From Luidia sarsii (Eukaryota > Echinodermata > Asteroidea > Paxillosida > Luidiidae): DNA of 64,000 nt. Below, in pieces: positions 10,120-24,600 of this stretch; position 1 is the stretch's first letter; each line of letters opens with the position of its first letter. The translations under genes were made by a program, and so were the position numbers. The stretch is taken from the NCBI GenBank assembly GCA_949987565.1, contig OX465101.1:23920543-23984542 (forward strand), given 5' to 3'. Below the pieces are notes generated by a model. The model searched no databases. It worked only from the letters and a program-made list of their open reading frames with translations, and had not been told where the DNA came from.

Positions 10120-13100
10120 TCGGTGCAGATTTCAGGTACCTTGCTAATTCTTTCGTGAATCGATTGACAAGGCCAAGAGCTACGATCTGAATATAGTTTA
10201 AGATTCATGGGGTGAATATTAAAGTGCGATATTTAGGAGGAGGCATTACATGTGTCTTGCCCGAGATTCTTTGCAGTGTATTGTAAGCGCTTCACAATAT
10301 ACTTGGCTGTGCGCCTTCGCTCAAAGAACATGACTCTTTTGCCTTGAAATGATTCTTGGATTGAGTCTCAGATATCTTGTCTTTCGATTGGATCCTCTCG
10401 AGAGCATGTCAAGCTACAGATAGATCAAATTTCAGCTTCTGGAACGAAATAGTTTTGAGGATAATGACTAGAAGGTAAAGACCGTCTGACACATACCCCT
10501 ACATGTGTTTTGTTGACAGTCGCATTGCCGGTACACTTATCAAACCGATGGCATCAGGGTACATTTGCCTGCGCGTATTTTACTGCAGATTTCAGGTACC
10601 TTGCTAATTCTTTCGTGAATCGATTGACAAGGCCAAGGGCTACGATCTGAATATAGTTTAAGCTTCATGGGGTGAATATTAAAGGGCGATATTTAGGAGG
10701 AGGCATTACATGTGTCTTGCCCGAGATTCTTTGCAGTGTATTGTAAGCGCGTCACAATATACTTGGCTGTGCGCCTTCGCTCAAAGAACATGACTCTTTT
10801 GCCTTGAAATGATTCTTGGATTGAGTCTCAGATATCTTGTCTTTCGATTGGATCCTCTCGAGAGCATGTCAAGCTACAGATAGGTCAATTTTCAGCTTCT
10901 GGAACGAAATAGTTTTGAGGATAATGACTAGAATGTAAAGACCGTCTGACACATACCCCTACATGTGTTTTGTTGACGGTCGCATTGCCGGTACACTTAT
11001 CAAACCGATGGCATCAGGGTACATTTGCCTGGGCGTGTTTCGGTGCAGATTTCAGGTACCTTGCTAATTCTTTCGTGAATCGATTGACAAGGCCAAGGGC
11101 TACGATCTGAATATAGTTTAAGCTTCATGGGGTGAATATTAAAGGGCGATATTTAGGAGGAGGCATTACATGTGTCTTGCCCGAGATTCTTTGCAGTGTA
11201 TTTTAAGCGCGTCACAATATACTTGGCTGTGCGCCTTCGCTCAAAGAACATGACTCTTTTGCCTTGAAATGATTCTTGGATTGAGTCTCAGATATCTTGT
11301 CTTTCGATTGGATCCTCTCGAGAGCATGTCAAGCTACAGATAGGTCAATTTTCAGCTGCTGGAACGAAATAGTTTTTAGGATAATGACTAGAAGGTAAAG
11401 ACCGTCTGACACATACCCCTACATGTGTTTTGTTGACAGTCGCATTGCCGGTACACTTATCAAACCGATGGCATCAGGGTACATTTGCCTGGGCGTGTTT
11501 CGGTGCAGATTTCAGGTACCTTGCTAATTCTTTCGTGAATCGATTGACAAGGCCAAGAGCTACGATCTGAATATAGTTTAAGATTCATGGGGTGAATATT
11601 AAAGGGCGATATTTAGGAGGAGGCATTACATGTGTCTTGCCCGAGATTCTTTGCAGTGTATTGTAAGCGCGTCACAATATACTTGGCTGTGCGCCTTCGC
11701 TCAAAGAACATGACTCTTTTGCCTTGAAATGATTCTTGGATTGAGTCTCAGATATCTTGTCTTTCGATTGGATCCTCTCGAGAGCATGTCAAGCTACAGA
11801 TAGGTCAATTTTCAGCTTCTGGAACGAAATAGTTTTGAGGATAATGACTAGAATGTAAAGACCGTCTGACACATACCCCTACATGTGTTTTGTTGACGGT
11901 CGCATTGCCGGTACACTTATCAAACCGATGGCATCAGGGTACATTTGCCTGGGCGTGTTTCGGTGCAGATTTCAGGTACCTTGCTAATTCTTTCGTGAAT
12001 CGATTGACAAGGCCAAGGGCTACGATCTGAATATAGTTTAAGCTTCATGGGGTGAATATTAAAGGGCGATATTTAGGAGGAGGCATTACATGTGTCTTGC
12101 CCGAGATTCTTTGCAATGTATTTTAAGCGCGTCACAATATACTTGGCTGTGCGCCTTCGCTCAAAGAACATGACTCTTTTGCCTTGAAATGATTCTTGGA
12201 TTGAGTCTCAGATATCTTGTCTTTCGATTGGATCCTCTCGAGAGCATGTCAAGCTACAGATAGGTCAATTTTCAGCTGCTGGAACGAAATAGTTTTTAGG
12301 ATAATGACTAGAAGGTAAAGACCGTCTGACACATACCCCTACATGTGTTTTGTTGACAGTCGCATTGCCGGTACACTTATCAAACCGATGGCATCAGGGT
12401 ACATTTGCCTGGGCGTGTTTCGGTGCTGATTTCAGGTACCTTGCTAATTCTTTCTTGAATCGATTGACAAGGCCAAGAGCTACGATCTGAATATAGTTTA
12501 AGATTCATGGGGTGAATATTAAAGGGCGATATTTAGGAGGAGGCATTACATGTGTCTTGCCCGAGATTCTTTGCAGTGTATTGTAAGCGCGTCACAATAT
12601 ACTTGGCTGTGCGCCTTCGCTCAAAGAACATGACTCTTTTGCCTTGAAATGATTCTTGGATTGAGTCTCAGATATCTTGTCTTTCGATTGGATCCTCTCG
12701 AGAGCATGTCAAGCTACAGATAGGTCAATTTGCAGCTTCTGGAACGAAATAGTTTTGAGGATAATGACTAGAAGGTAAAGACCGTCTGACACATACCCCT
12801 ACATGTGTTTTGTTGACAGTCGCATTGCCGGTACACTTATCAAACCGATGGCATCAGGGTACATTTGCCTGGGCGTGTTTCGGTGCAGATTTCAGGAACC
12901 TTGCTAATTCTTTCGGAAATCGATTGACTAGGCCAAGGGCTACGATCTGAACATAGTTTAAGCTTCATGGGGTGAATATTATTGGGTGATATTTAAAAGG
13001 AGGCATTACATGTGTCTTGCCCGAGATTCTTTGCAGTGTATTGTAAGCGCGTCACAATATACTTGGCTGTGCGCCTTCGCTCAAAGAACATGACTCTTTT

Positions 13101-16100
13101 GCCTTGAAATGATTCTTGGATTGAGTCTCAGATATCTTGTCTTTCGATTGGATCCTCTCGAGAGCATGTCAAGCTACAGATAGGTCAATTTTCAGCTTCT
13201 GGAACGAAATAGTTTTGAGGATAATGACTAGAAGGTAAAGACCGTCTGACACATACCCCTACATGTGTTTTGTTGACAGTCGCATTGCCGGTACACTTAT
13301 CAAACCGATGGCATCAGGGTACATTTGCCTGCGCGTATTTCACTGCAGATTTCAGGTACCTTGCTAATTCTTTCGTGAATCGATTGACAAGGCCAAGGGC
13401 TACGATCTAATATAGTTTAAGCTTCATGGGGTGAATATTAAAGTGCGATATTTAGGAGGAGGCATTACATGTGTCTTGCCCGAGATTCTTTGCAGTGTAT
13501 TGTAAGCGCTTCACAATATACTTGGCTGTGCGCCTTCGCTCAAAGAACATGACTCTTTTGCCTTGAAATGATTCTTGGATTGAGTCTCAGATATCTTGTC
13601 TTTCGATTGGATCCTCTCGAGAGCATGTCAAGCTACAGATAGATCAAATTTCAGCTTCTGGAACGAAATAGTTTTGAGGATAATGACTAGAAGGTAAAGA
13701 CCGTCTGACACATACCCCTACATGTGTTTTGTTGACAGTCGCATTGCCGGTACACTTATCAAACCGATGGCATCAGGGTACATTTGCCTGCGCGTATTTT
13801 ACTGCAGATTTCAGGTACCTTGCTAATTCTTTCGTGAATCGATTGACAAGGCCAAGGGCTACGATCTGAATATAGTTTAAGCTTCATGGGGTGAATATTA
13901 AAGGGCGATATTTAGGAGGAGGCATTACATGTGTCTTGCCGGAGATTCTTTGCAGTTTATTGTAAGCGCGTCACAATATACTTGGCTGTGCGCCTTCGCT
14001 CAAAGAACATGACTCTTTTGCCTTGAAATGATTCTTGGATTGAGTCTCAGATATCTTGTCTTTCGATTGGATCCTCTCGAGAGCATGTCAAGCTACAGAT
14101 AGGTCAATTTTCAGCTTCTGGAACGAAATAGTTTTGAGGATAATGACTAGAATGTAAAGACCGTCTGACACATACCCCTACATGTGTTTTGTTGACGGTC
14201 GCATTGCCGGTACACTTATCAAACCGATGGCATCAGGGTACATTTGCCTGGGCGTGTTTCGTTGCAGATTTCAGGTACCTTGCTAATTCTTTCGTGAATC
14301 GATTGACAATGCCAAGGGCTACGATCTGAATATAGTTTAAGCTTCATGGGGTGAATATTAAAGGGCGATATTTAGGAGGAGGCATTACATGTGTCTTGCC
14401 CGAGATTCTTTGCAGTGTATTTTAAGCGCGTCACAATATACTTGGCTGTGCGCCTTCGCTCAAAGAACATGACTCTTTTGCCTTGAAATGATTCTTGGAT
14501 TGAGTCTCAGATATCTTGTCTTTCGATTGGATCCTCTCGAGAGCATGTCAAGCTACAGATAGGTCAATTTTCAGCTGCTGGAACGAAATAGTTTTTAGGA
14601 TAATGACTAGAATGTAAAGACCGTCTGACACATACCCCTACATGTGTTTTGTTGACAGTCGCATTGCCGGTACACTTATCAAACCGATGGCATCAGGGTA
14701 CATTTGCCTGGGCGTGTTTCGGTGCAGATTTCAGGAACCTTGCTAATTCTTTCGGAAATCGATTGACTAGGCCAAGGGCTACGATCTGAACATAGTTTAA
14801 GCTTCATGGGGTGAATATTATTGGGTGATATTTAAAAGGAGGCATTACATGTGTCTTGCCCGAGATTCTTTGCAGTGTATTGTAAGCGCGTCACAATATA
14901 CTTGGCTGTGCGCCTTCGCTCAAAGAACATGACTCTTTTGCCTTGAAATGATTCTTGGATTGAGTCTCAGATATCTTGTCTTTCGATTGGATCCTCTCGA
15001 GAGCATGTCAAGCTACAGATAGGTCAATTTTCAGCTTCTGGAACGAAATTGTTTTGAGGATAATGACTAGAAGGTAAAGACCGTCTGACACATACCCCTA
15101 CATGTGTTTTGTTGACAGTCGCATTGCCGGTACACTTATCAAACCGATGGCATCAGGGTACATTTGCCTGCGCGTATTTCACTGCAGATTTCAGGTACCT
15201 TGCTAATTCTTTCGTGAATCGATTGACAAGGCCAAGGGCTACGATCTGAATATAGTTTAAGCTTCATGGGGTGAATATTAAAGGGCGATATTTAGGAGGA
15301 GGCATTACATGTGTCTTGCCGGAGATTCTTTGCAGTTTATTGTAAGCGCGTCACAATATACTTGGCTGTGCGCCTTCGCTCAAAGAACATGACTCTTTTG
15401 CCTTGAAATGATTCTTGGATTGAGTCTCAGATATCTTGTCTTTCGATTGGATCCTCTCGAGAGCATGTCAAGCTACAGATAGGTCAATTTTCAGCTTCTG
15501 GAACGAAATAGTTTTGAGGATAATGACTAGAATGTAAAGACCGTCTGACACATACCCCTACATGTGTTTTGTTGACGGTCGCATTGCCGGTACACTTATC
15601 AAACCGATGGCATCAGGGTACATTTGCCTGGGCGTGTTTCGGTGCAGATTTCAGGTACCTTGCTAATTCTTTCGTGAATCGATTGACAAGGCCAAGGGCT
15701 ACGATCTGAATATAGTTTAAGCTTCATGGGGTGAATATTAAAGGGCGATATTTAGGAGGAGGCATTACATGTGTCTTGCCCGAGATTCTTTGCAATGTAT
15801 TTTAAGCGCGTCACAATATACTTGGCTGTGCGCCTTCGCTCAAAGAACATGACTCTTTTGCCTTGAAATGATTCTTGGATTGAGTCTCAGATATCTTGTC
15901 TTTCGATTGGATCCTCTCGAGAGCATGTCAAGCTACAGATAGGTCAATTTTCAGCTGCTGGAACGAAATAGTTTTTAGGATAATGACTAGAAGGTAAAGA
16001 CCGTCTGACACATACCCCTACATGTGTTTTGTTGACAGTCGCATTGCCGGTACACTTATCAAACCGATGGCATCAGGGTACATTTGCCTGGGCGTGTTTC

Positions 16101-17018
16101 GGTGCAGATTTCAGGTACCTTGCTAATTCTTTCGTGAATCGATTGACAAGGCCAAGGGCTACGATCTGAATATAGTTTAAGCTTCATGGGGTGAATATTA
16201 AAGGGCGATATTTAGGAGGAGGCATTACATGTGTCTTGCCCGAGATTCTTTGCAGTGTATTTTAAGCGCGTCACAATATACTTGGCTGTGCGCCTTCGCT
16301 CAAAGAACATGACTCTTTTGCCTTGAAATGATTCTTGGATTGAGTCTCAGATATCTTGTCTTTCGATTGGATCCTCTCGAGAGCATGTCAAGCTACAGAT
16401 AGGTCAATTTTCAGCTGCTGGAACGAAATAGTTTTTAGGATAATGACTAGAATGTAAAGACCGTCTGACACATACCCCTACATGTGTTTTGTTGACAGTC
16501 GCATTGCCGGTACACTTATCAAACCGATGGCATCAGGGTACATTTGCCTGGGCGTGTTTCGGTGCAGATTTCAGGTACCTTGCTAATTCTTTCGTGAATC
16601 GATTGACAAGGCCAAGAGCTACGATCTGAATATAGTTTAAGATTCATGGGGTGAATATTAAAGGGCGATATTTAGGAGGAGGCATTACATGTGTCTTGCC
16701 CGAGATTCTTTGCAGTGTATTGTAAGCGCGTCACAATATACTTGGCTGTGCGCCTTCGCTCAAAGAACATGACTCTTTTGCCTTGAAATGATTCTTGGAT
16801 TGAGTCTCAGATATCTTGTCTTTCGATTGGATCCTCTCGAGAGCATGTCAAGCTACAGATAGGTCAATTTGCAGCTTCTGGAACGAAATAGTTTTGAGGA
16901 TAATGACTAGAAGGTAAAGACCGTCTGACACATACCCCTACATGTGTTTTGTTGACAGTCGCATTGCCGGTACACTTATCAAACCGATGGCATCAGGGTA
17001 CATTTGCCTGGGCGTGTT
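10120..17018. repeat. Block II, fifteen units without a clean HOR
   Basis: Units 23-37 start at 10120, 10580, 11040, 11500, 11960, 12420, 12880, 13340, 13799, 14259, 14719, 15179, 15639, 16099 and 16559. They belong to the types used in block III but in irregular order. Partial order is visible: units 28-31 match units 37-40, and units 34-35 match 43-44, both at 4,139 bp spacing. Private changes mark it as older or less homogenised: GTGCTG at 12423 and TTTCTTGAA in unit 28, TCGTTGCAG and GACAATGCC in unit 32, GAAATTG in unit 33. Unit 30 (13340-13798) is the first with the one-base deletion giving CTAATAT. Confidence 0.85.
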
Positions 17019-20000
17019 TCGGTGCAGATTTCAGGAACCTTGCTAATTCTTTCGGAAATCGATTGACTAGGCCAAGGGCTACGATCTGAACATAGTTTAA
17101 GCTTCATGGGGTGAATATTATTGGGTGATATTTAAAAGGAGGCATTACATGTGTCTTGCCCGAGATTCTTTGCAGTGTATTGTAAGCGCGTCACAATATA
17201 CTTGGCTGTGCGCCTTCGCTCAAAGAACATGACTCTTTTGCCTTGAAATGATTCTTGGATTGAGTCTCAGATATCTTGTCTTTCGATTGGATCCTCTCGA
17301 GAGCATGTCAAGCTACAGATAGGTCAATTTTCAGCTTCTGGAACGAAATAGTTTTGAGGATAATGACTAGAAGGTAAAGACCGTCTGACACATACCCCTA
17401 CATGTGTTTTGTTGACAGTCGCATTGCCGGTACACTTATCAAACCGATGGCATCAGGGTACATTTGCCTGCGCGTATTTCACTGCAGATTTCAGGTACCT
17501 TGCTAATTCTTTCGTGAATCGATTGACAAGGCCAAGGGCTACGATCTAATATAGTTTAAGCTTCATGGGGTGAATATTAAAGTGCGATATTTAGGAGGAG
17601 GCATTACATGTGTCTTGCCCGAGATTCTTTGCAGTGTATTGTAAGCGCTTCACAATATACTTGGCTGTGCGCCTTCGCTCAAAGAACATGACTCTTTTGC
17701 CTTGAAATGATTCTTGGATTGAGTCTCAGATATCTTGTCTTTCGATTGGATCCTCTCGAGAGCATGTCAAGCTACAGATAGATCAAATTTCAGCTTCTGG
17801 AACGAAATAGTTTTGAGGATAATGACTAGAAGGTAAAGACCGTCTGACACATACCCCTACATGTGTTTTGTTGACAGTCGCATTGCCGGTACACTTATCA
17901 AACCGATGGCATCAGGGTACATTTGCCTGCGCGTATTTTACTGCAGATTTCAGGTACCTTGCTAATTCTTTCGTGAATCGATTGACAAGGCCAAGGGCTA
18001 CGATCTGAATATAGTTTAAGCTTCATGGGGTGAATATTAAAGGGCGATATTTAGGAGGAGGCATTACATGTGTCTTGCCGGAGATTCTTTGCAGTTTATT
18101 GTAAGCGCGTCACAATATACTTGGCTGTGCGCCTTCGCTCAAAGAACATGACTCTTTTGCCTTGAAATGATTCTTGGATTGAGTCTCAGATATCTTGTCT
18201 TTCGATTGGATCCTCTCGAGAGCATGTCAAGCTACAGATAGGTCAATTTTCAGCTTCTGGAACGAAATAGTTTTGAGGATAATGACTAGAATGTAAAGAC
18301 CGTCTGACACATACCCCTACATGTGTTTTGTTGACGGTCGCATTGCCGGTACACTTATCAAACCGATGGCATCAGGGTACATTTGCCTGGGCGTGTTTCG
18401 GTGCAGATTTCAGGTACCTTGCTAATTCTTTCGTGAATCGATTGACAAGGCCAAGGGCTACGATCTGAATATAGTTTAAGCTTCATGGGGTGAATATTAA
18501 AGTGCGATATTTAGGAGGAGGCATTACATGTGTCTTGCCCGAGATTCTTTGCAGTGTATTGTAAGCGCTTCACAATATACTTGGCTGTGCGCCTTCGCTC
18601 AAAGAACATGACTCTTTTGCCTTGAAATGATTCTTGGATTGAGTCTCAGATATCTTGTCTTTCGATTGGATCCTCTCGAGAGCATGTCAAGCTACAGATA
18701 GGTCAATTTTCAGCTGCTGGAACGAAATAGTTTTTAGGATAATGACTAGAAGGTAAAGACCGTCTGACACATACCCCTACATGTGTTTTGTTGACAGTCG
18801 CATTGCCGGTACACTTATCAAACCGATGGCATCAGGGTACATTTGCCTGGGCGTGTTTCGGTGCAGATTTCAGGTACCTTGCTAATTCTTTCGTGAATCG
18901 ATTGACAAGGCCAAGAGCTACGATCTGAATATAGTTTAAGATTCATGGGGTGAATATTAAAGGGCGATATTTAGGAGGAGGCATTACATGTGTCTTGCCC
19001 GAGATTCTTTGCAGTGTATTGTAAGCGCGTCACAATATACTTGGCTGTGCGCCTTCGCTCAAAGAACATGACTCTTTTGCCTTGAAATGATTCTTGGATT
19101 GAGTCTCAGATATCTTGTCTTTCGATTGGATCCTCTCGAGAGCATGTCAAGCTACAGATAGGTCAATTTTCAGCTTCTGGAACGAAATAGTTTTGAGGAT
19201 AATGACTAGAAGGTAAAGACCGTCTGACACATACCCCTACATGTGTTTTGTTGACAGTCGCATTGCCGGTACACTTATCAAACCGATGGCATCAGGGTAC
19301 ATTTGCCTGCGCGTATTTCACTGCAGATTTCAGGTACCTTGCTAATTCTTTCGTGAATCGATTGACAAGGCCAAGGGCTACGATCTGAATATAGTTTAAG
19401 CTTCATGGGGTGAATATTAAAGGGCGATATTTAGGAGGAGGCATTACATGTGTCTTGCCGGAGATTCTTTGCAGTTTATTGTAAGCGCGTCACAATATAC
19501 TTGGCTGTGCGCCTTCGCTCAAAGAACATGACTCTTTTGCCTTGAAATGATTCTTGGATTGAGTCTCAGATATCTTGTCTTTCGATTGGATCCTCTCGAG
19601 AGCATGTCAAGCTACAGATAGGTCAATTTTCAGCTTCTGGAACGAAATAGTTTTGAGGATAATGACTAGAATGTAAAGACCGTCTGACACATACCCCTAC
19701 ATGTGTTTTGTTGACGGTCGCATTGCCGGTACACTTATCAAACCGATGGCATCAGGGTACATTTGCCTGGGCGTGTTTCGGTGCAGATTTCAGGTACCTT
19801 GCTAATTCTTTCGTGAATCGATTGACAAGGCCAAGGGCTACGATCTGAATATAGTTTAAGCTTCATGGGGTGAATATTAAAGGGCGATATTTAGGAGGAG
19901 GCATTACATGTGTCTTGCCCGAGATTCTTTGCAATGTATTTTAAGCGCGTCACAATATACTTGGCTGTGCGCCTTCGCTCAAAGAACATGACTCTTTTGC

Positions 20001-21157
20001 CTTGAAATGATTCTTGGATTGAGTCTCAGATATCTTGTCTTTCGATTGGATCCTCTCGAGAGCATGTCAAGCTACAGATAGGTCAATTTTCAGCTGCTGG
20101 AACGAAATAGTTTTTAGGATAATGACTAGAAGGTAAAGACCGTCTGACACATACCCCTACATGTGTTTTGTTGACAGTCGCATTGCCGGTACACTTATCA
20201 AACCGATGGCATCAGGGTACATTTGCCTGGGCGTGTTTCGGTGCAGATTTCAGGTACCTTGCTAATTCTTTCGTGAATCGATTGACAAGGCCAAGAGCTA
20301 CGATCTGAATATAGTTTAAGATTCATGGGGTGAATATTAAAGGGCGATATTTAGGAGGAGGCATTACATGTGTCTTGCCCGAGATTCTTTGCAGTGTATT
20401 GTAAGCGCGTCACAATATACTTGGCTGTGCGCCTTCGCTCAAAGAACATGACTCTTTTGCCTTGAAATGATTCTTGGATTGAGTCTCAGATATCTTGTCT
20501 TTCGATTGGATCCTCTCGAGAGCATGTCAAGCTACAGATAGGTCAATTTGCAGCTTCTGGAACGAAATAGTTTTGAGGATAATGACTAGAAGGTAAAGAC
20601 CGTCTGACACATACCCCTACATGTGTTTTGTTGACAGTCGCATTGCCGGTACACTTATCAAACCGATGGCATCAGGGTACATTTGCCTGGGCGTGTTTCG
20701 GTGCAGATTTCAGGAACCTTGCTAATTCTTTCGGAAATCGATTGACTAGGCCAAGGGCTACGATCTGAACATAGTTTAAGCTTCATGGGGTGAATATTAT
20801 TGGGTGATATTTAAAAGGAGGCATTACATGTGTCTTGCCCGAGATTCTTTGCAGTGTATTGTAAGCGCGTCACAATATACTTGGCTGTGCGCCTTCGCTC
20901 AAAGAACATGACTCTTTTGCCTTGAAATGATTCTTGGATTGAGTCTCAGATATCTTGTCTTTCGATTGGATCCTCTCGAGAGCATGTCAAGCTACAGATA
21001 GGTCAATTTTCAGCTTCTGGAACGAAATAGTTTTGAGGATAATGACTAGAAGGTAAAGACCGTCTGACACATACCCCTACATGTGTTTTGTTGACAGTCG
21101 CATTGCCGGTACACTTATCAAACCGATGGCATCAGGGTACATTTGCCTGCGCGTATT

Positions 21158-21614
21158 TCACTGCAGATTTCAGGTACCTTGCTAATTCTTTCGTAAAGAT
21201 TGACAAGGCCAAGGGCTACGATCTAATATAGTTTAAGCTTCATGGGGTGAATATTAAAGTGCGATATTTAGGAGGAGGCATTACATGTGTCTTGCCCGAG
21301 ATTCTTTGCAGTGTATTGTAAGCGCTTCACAATATACTTGGCTGTGCGCCTTCGCTCAAAGAACATGACTCTTTTGCCTTGAAATGATTCTTGGATTGAG
21401 TCTCAGATATCTTGTCTTTCGATTGGATCCTCTCGAGAGCATGTCAAGCTACAGATAGATCAAATTTCAGCTTCTGGAACGAAATAGTTTTGAGGATAAT
21501 GACTAGAAGGTAAAGACCGTCTGACACATACCCCTACATGTGTTTTGTTGACAGTCGCATTGCCGGTACACTTATCAAACCGATGGCATCAGGGTACATT
21601 TGCCTGCGCGTATT
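21158..21614 (+). repeat. 457 bp unit with two deletions (unit 47)
   Basis: The stretch normally reading CGTGAATCGATTGAC is CGTAAAGATTGAC, two bases shorter and rearranged, and the unit also lacks the G of ATCTGAATAT. It is the shortest unit type in the window. The identical unit recurs 11,033 bp downstream at 32191-32647, a strong marker of the 24-unit duplication. Confidence 0.9.
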
Positions 21615-24600
21615 TTACTGCAGATTTCAGGTACCTTGCTAATTCTTTCGTGAATCGATTGACAAGGCCAAGGGCTACGATCTGAATATAGTTTAAGCTT
21701 CATGGGGTGAATATTAAAGGGCGATATTTAGGAGGAGGCATTACATGTGTCTTGCCGGAGATTCTTTGCAGTTTATTGTAAGCGCGTCACAATATACTTG
21801 GCTGTGCGCCTTCGCTCAAAGAACATGACTCTTTTGCCTTGAAATGATTCTTGGATTGAGTCTCAGATATCTTGTCTTTCGATTGGATCCTCTCGAGAGC
21901 ATGTCAAGCTACAGATAGGTCAATTTTCAGCTGCTGGAACGAAATAGTTTTTAGGATAATGACTAGAAGGTAAAGACCGTCTGACACATACCCCTACATG
22001 TGTTTTGTTGACAGTCGCATTGCCGGTACACTTATCAAACCGATGGCATCAGGGTACATTTGCCTGGGCGTGTTTCGGTGCAGATTTCAGGTACCTTGCT
22101 AATTCTTTCGTGAATCGATTGACAAGGCCAAGGGCTACGATCTGAATATAGTTTAAGCTTCATGGGGTGAATATTAAAGGGCGATATTTAGGAGGAGGCA
22201 TTACATGTGTCTTGCCCGAGATTCTTTGCAGTGTATTTTAAGCGCGTCACAATATACTTGGCTGTGCGCCTTCGCTCAAAGAACATGACTCTTTTGCCTT
22301 GAAATGATTCTTGGATTGAGTCTCAGATATCTTGTCTTTCGATTGGATCCTCTCGAGAGCATGTCAAGCTACAGATAGGTCAATTTTCAGCTGCTGGAAC
22401 GAAATAGTTTTTAGGATAATGACTAGAAGGTAAAGACCGTCTGACACATACCCCTACATGTGTTTTGTTGACAGTCGCATTGCCGGTACACTTATCAAAC
22501 CGATGGCATCAGGGTACATTTGCCTGGGCGTGTTTCGGTGCAGATTTCAGGTACCTTGCTAATTCTTTCGTGAATCGATTGACAAGGCCAAGAGCTACGA
22601 TCTGAATATAGTTTAAGATTCATGGGGTGAATATTAAAGGGCGATATTTAGGAGGAGGCATTACATGTGTCTTGCCCGAGATTCTTTGCAGTGTATTGTA
22701 AGCGCGTCACAATATACTTGGCTGTGCGCCTTCGCTCAAAGAACATGACTCTTTTGCCTTGAAATGATTCTTGGATTGAGTCTCAGATATCTTGTCTTTC
22801 GATTGGATCCTCTCGAGAGCATGTCAAGCTACAGATAGGTCAATTTGCAGCTTCTGGAACGAAATAGTTTTGAGGATAATGACTAGAAGGTAAAGACCGT
22901 CTGACACATACCCCTACATGTGTTTTGTTGACAGTCGCATTGCCGGTACACTTATCAAACCGATGGCATCAGGGTACATTTGCCTGGGCGTGTTTCGGTG
23001 CAGATTTCAGGAACCTTGCTAATTCTTTCGGAAATCGATTGACTAGGCCAAGGGCTACGATCTGAACATAGTTTAAGCTTCATGGGGTGAATATTATTGG
23101 GTGATATTTAAAAGGAGGCATTACATGTGTCTTGCCCGAGATTCTTTGCAGTGTATTGTAAGCGCGTCACAATATACTTGGCTGTGCGCCTTCGCTCAAA
23201 GAACATGACTCTTTTGCCTTGAAATGATTCTTGGATTGAGTCTCAGATATCTTGTCTTTCGATTGGATCCTCTCGAGAGCATGTCAAGCTACAGATAGGT
23301 CAATTTTCAGCTTCTGGAACGAAATAGTTTTGAGGATAATGACTAGAAGGTAAAGACCGTCTGACACATACCCCTACATGTGTTTTGTTGACAGTCGCAT
23401 TGCCGGTACACTTATCAAACCGATGGCATCAGGGTACATTTGCCTGCGCGTATTTCACTGCAGATTTCAGGTACCTTGCTAATTCTTTCGTGAATCGATT
23501 GACAAGGCCAAGGGCTACGATCTAATATAGTTTAAGCTTCATGGGGTGAATATTAAAGTGCGATATTTAGGAGGAGGCATTACATGTGTCTTGCCGGAGA
23601 TTCTTTGCAGTTTATTGTAAGCGCGTCACAATATACTTGGCTGTGCGCCTTCGCTCAAAGAACATGACTCTTTTGCCTTGAAATGATTCTTGGATTGAGT
23701 CTCAGATATCTTGTCTTTCGATTGGATCCTCTCGAGAGCATGTCAAGCTACAGATAGATCAAATTTCAGCTTCTGGAACGAAATAGTTTTGAGGATAATG
23801 ACTAGAATGTAAAGACCGTCTGACACATACCCCTACATGTGTTTTGTTGACGGTCGCATTGCCGGTACACTTATCAAACCGATGGCATCAGGGTACATTT
23901 GCCTGGGCGTGTTTCGGTGCAGATTTCAGGTACCTTGCTAATTCTTTCGTGAATCGATTGACAAGGCCAAGGGCTACGATCTGAATATAGTTTAAGCTTC
24001 ATGGGGTGAATATTAAAGGGCGATATTTAGGAGGAGGCATTACATGTGTCTTGCCCGAGATTCTTTGCAGTGTATTGTAAGCGCGTCACAATATACTTGG
24101 CTGTGCGCCTTCGCTCAAAGAACATGACTCTTTTGCCTTGAAATGATTCTTGGATTGAGTCTCAGATATCTTGTCTTTCGATTGGATCCTCTCGAGAGCA
24201 TGTCAAGCTACAGATAGATCAATTTTCAGCTGCTGGAACGAAATAGTTTTTAGGATAATGACTAGAAGGTAAAGACCGTCTGACACATACCCCTACATGT
24301 GTTTTGTTGACAGTCGCATTGCCGGTACACTTATCAAACCGATGGCATCAGGGTACATTTGCCTGGGCGTGTTTCGGTGCAGATTTCAGGTACCTTGCTA
24401 ATTCTTTCGTGAATCGATTGACAAGGCCAAGAGCTACGATCTGAATATAGTTTAAGATTCATGGGGTGAATATTAAAGGGCGATATTTAGGAGGAGGCAT
24501 TACATGTGTCTTGCCCGAGATTCTTTGCAGTGTATTGTAAGCGCGTCACAATATACTTGGCTGTGCGCCTTCGCTCAAAGAACATGACTCTTTTGCCTTG

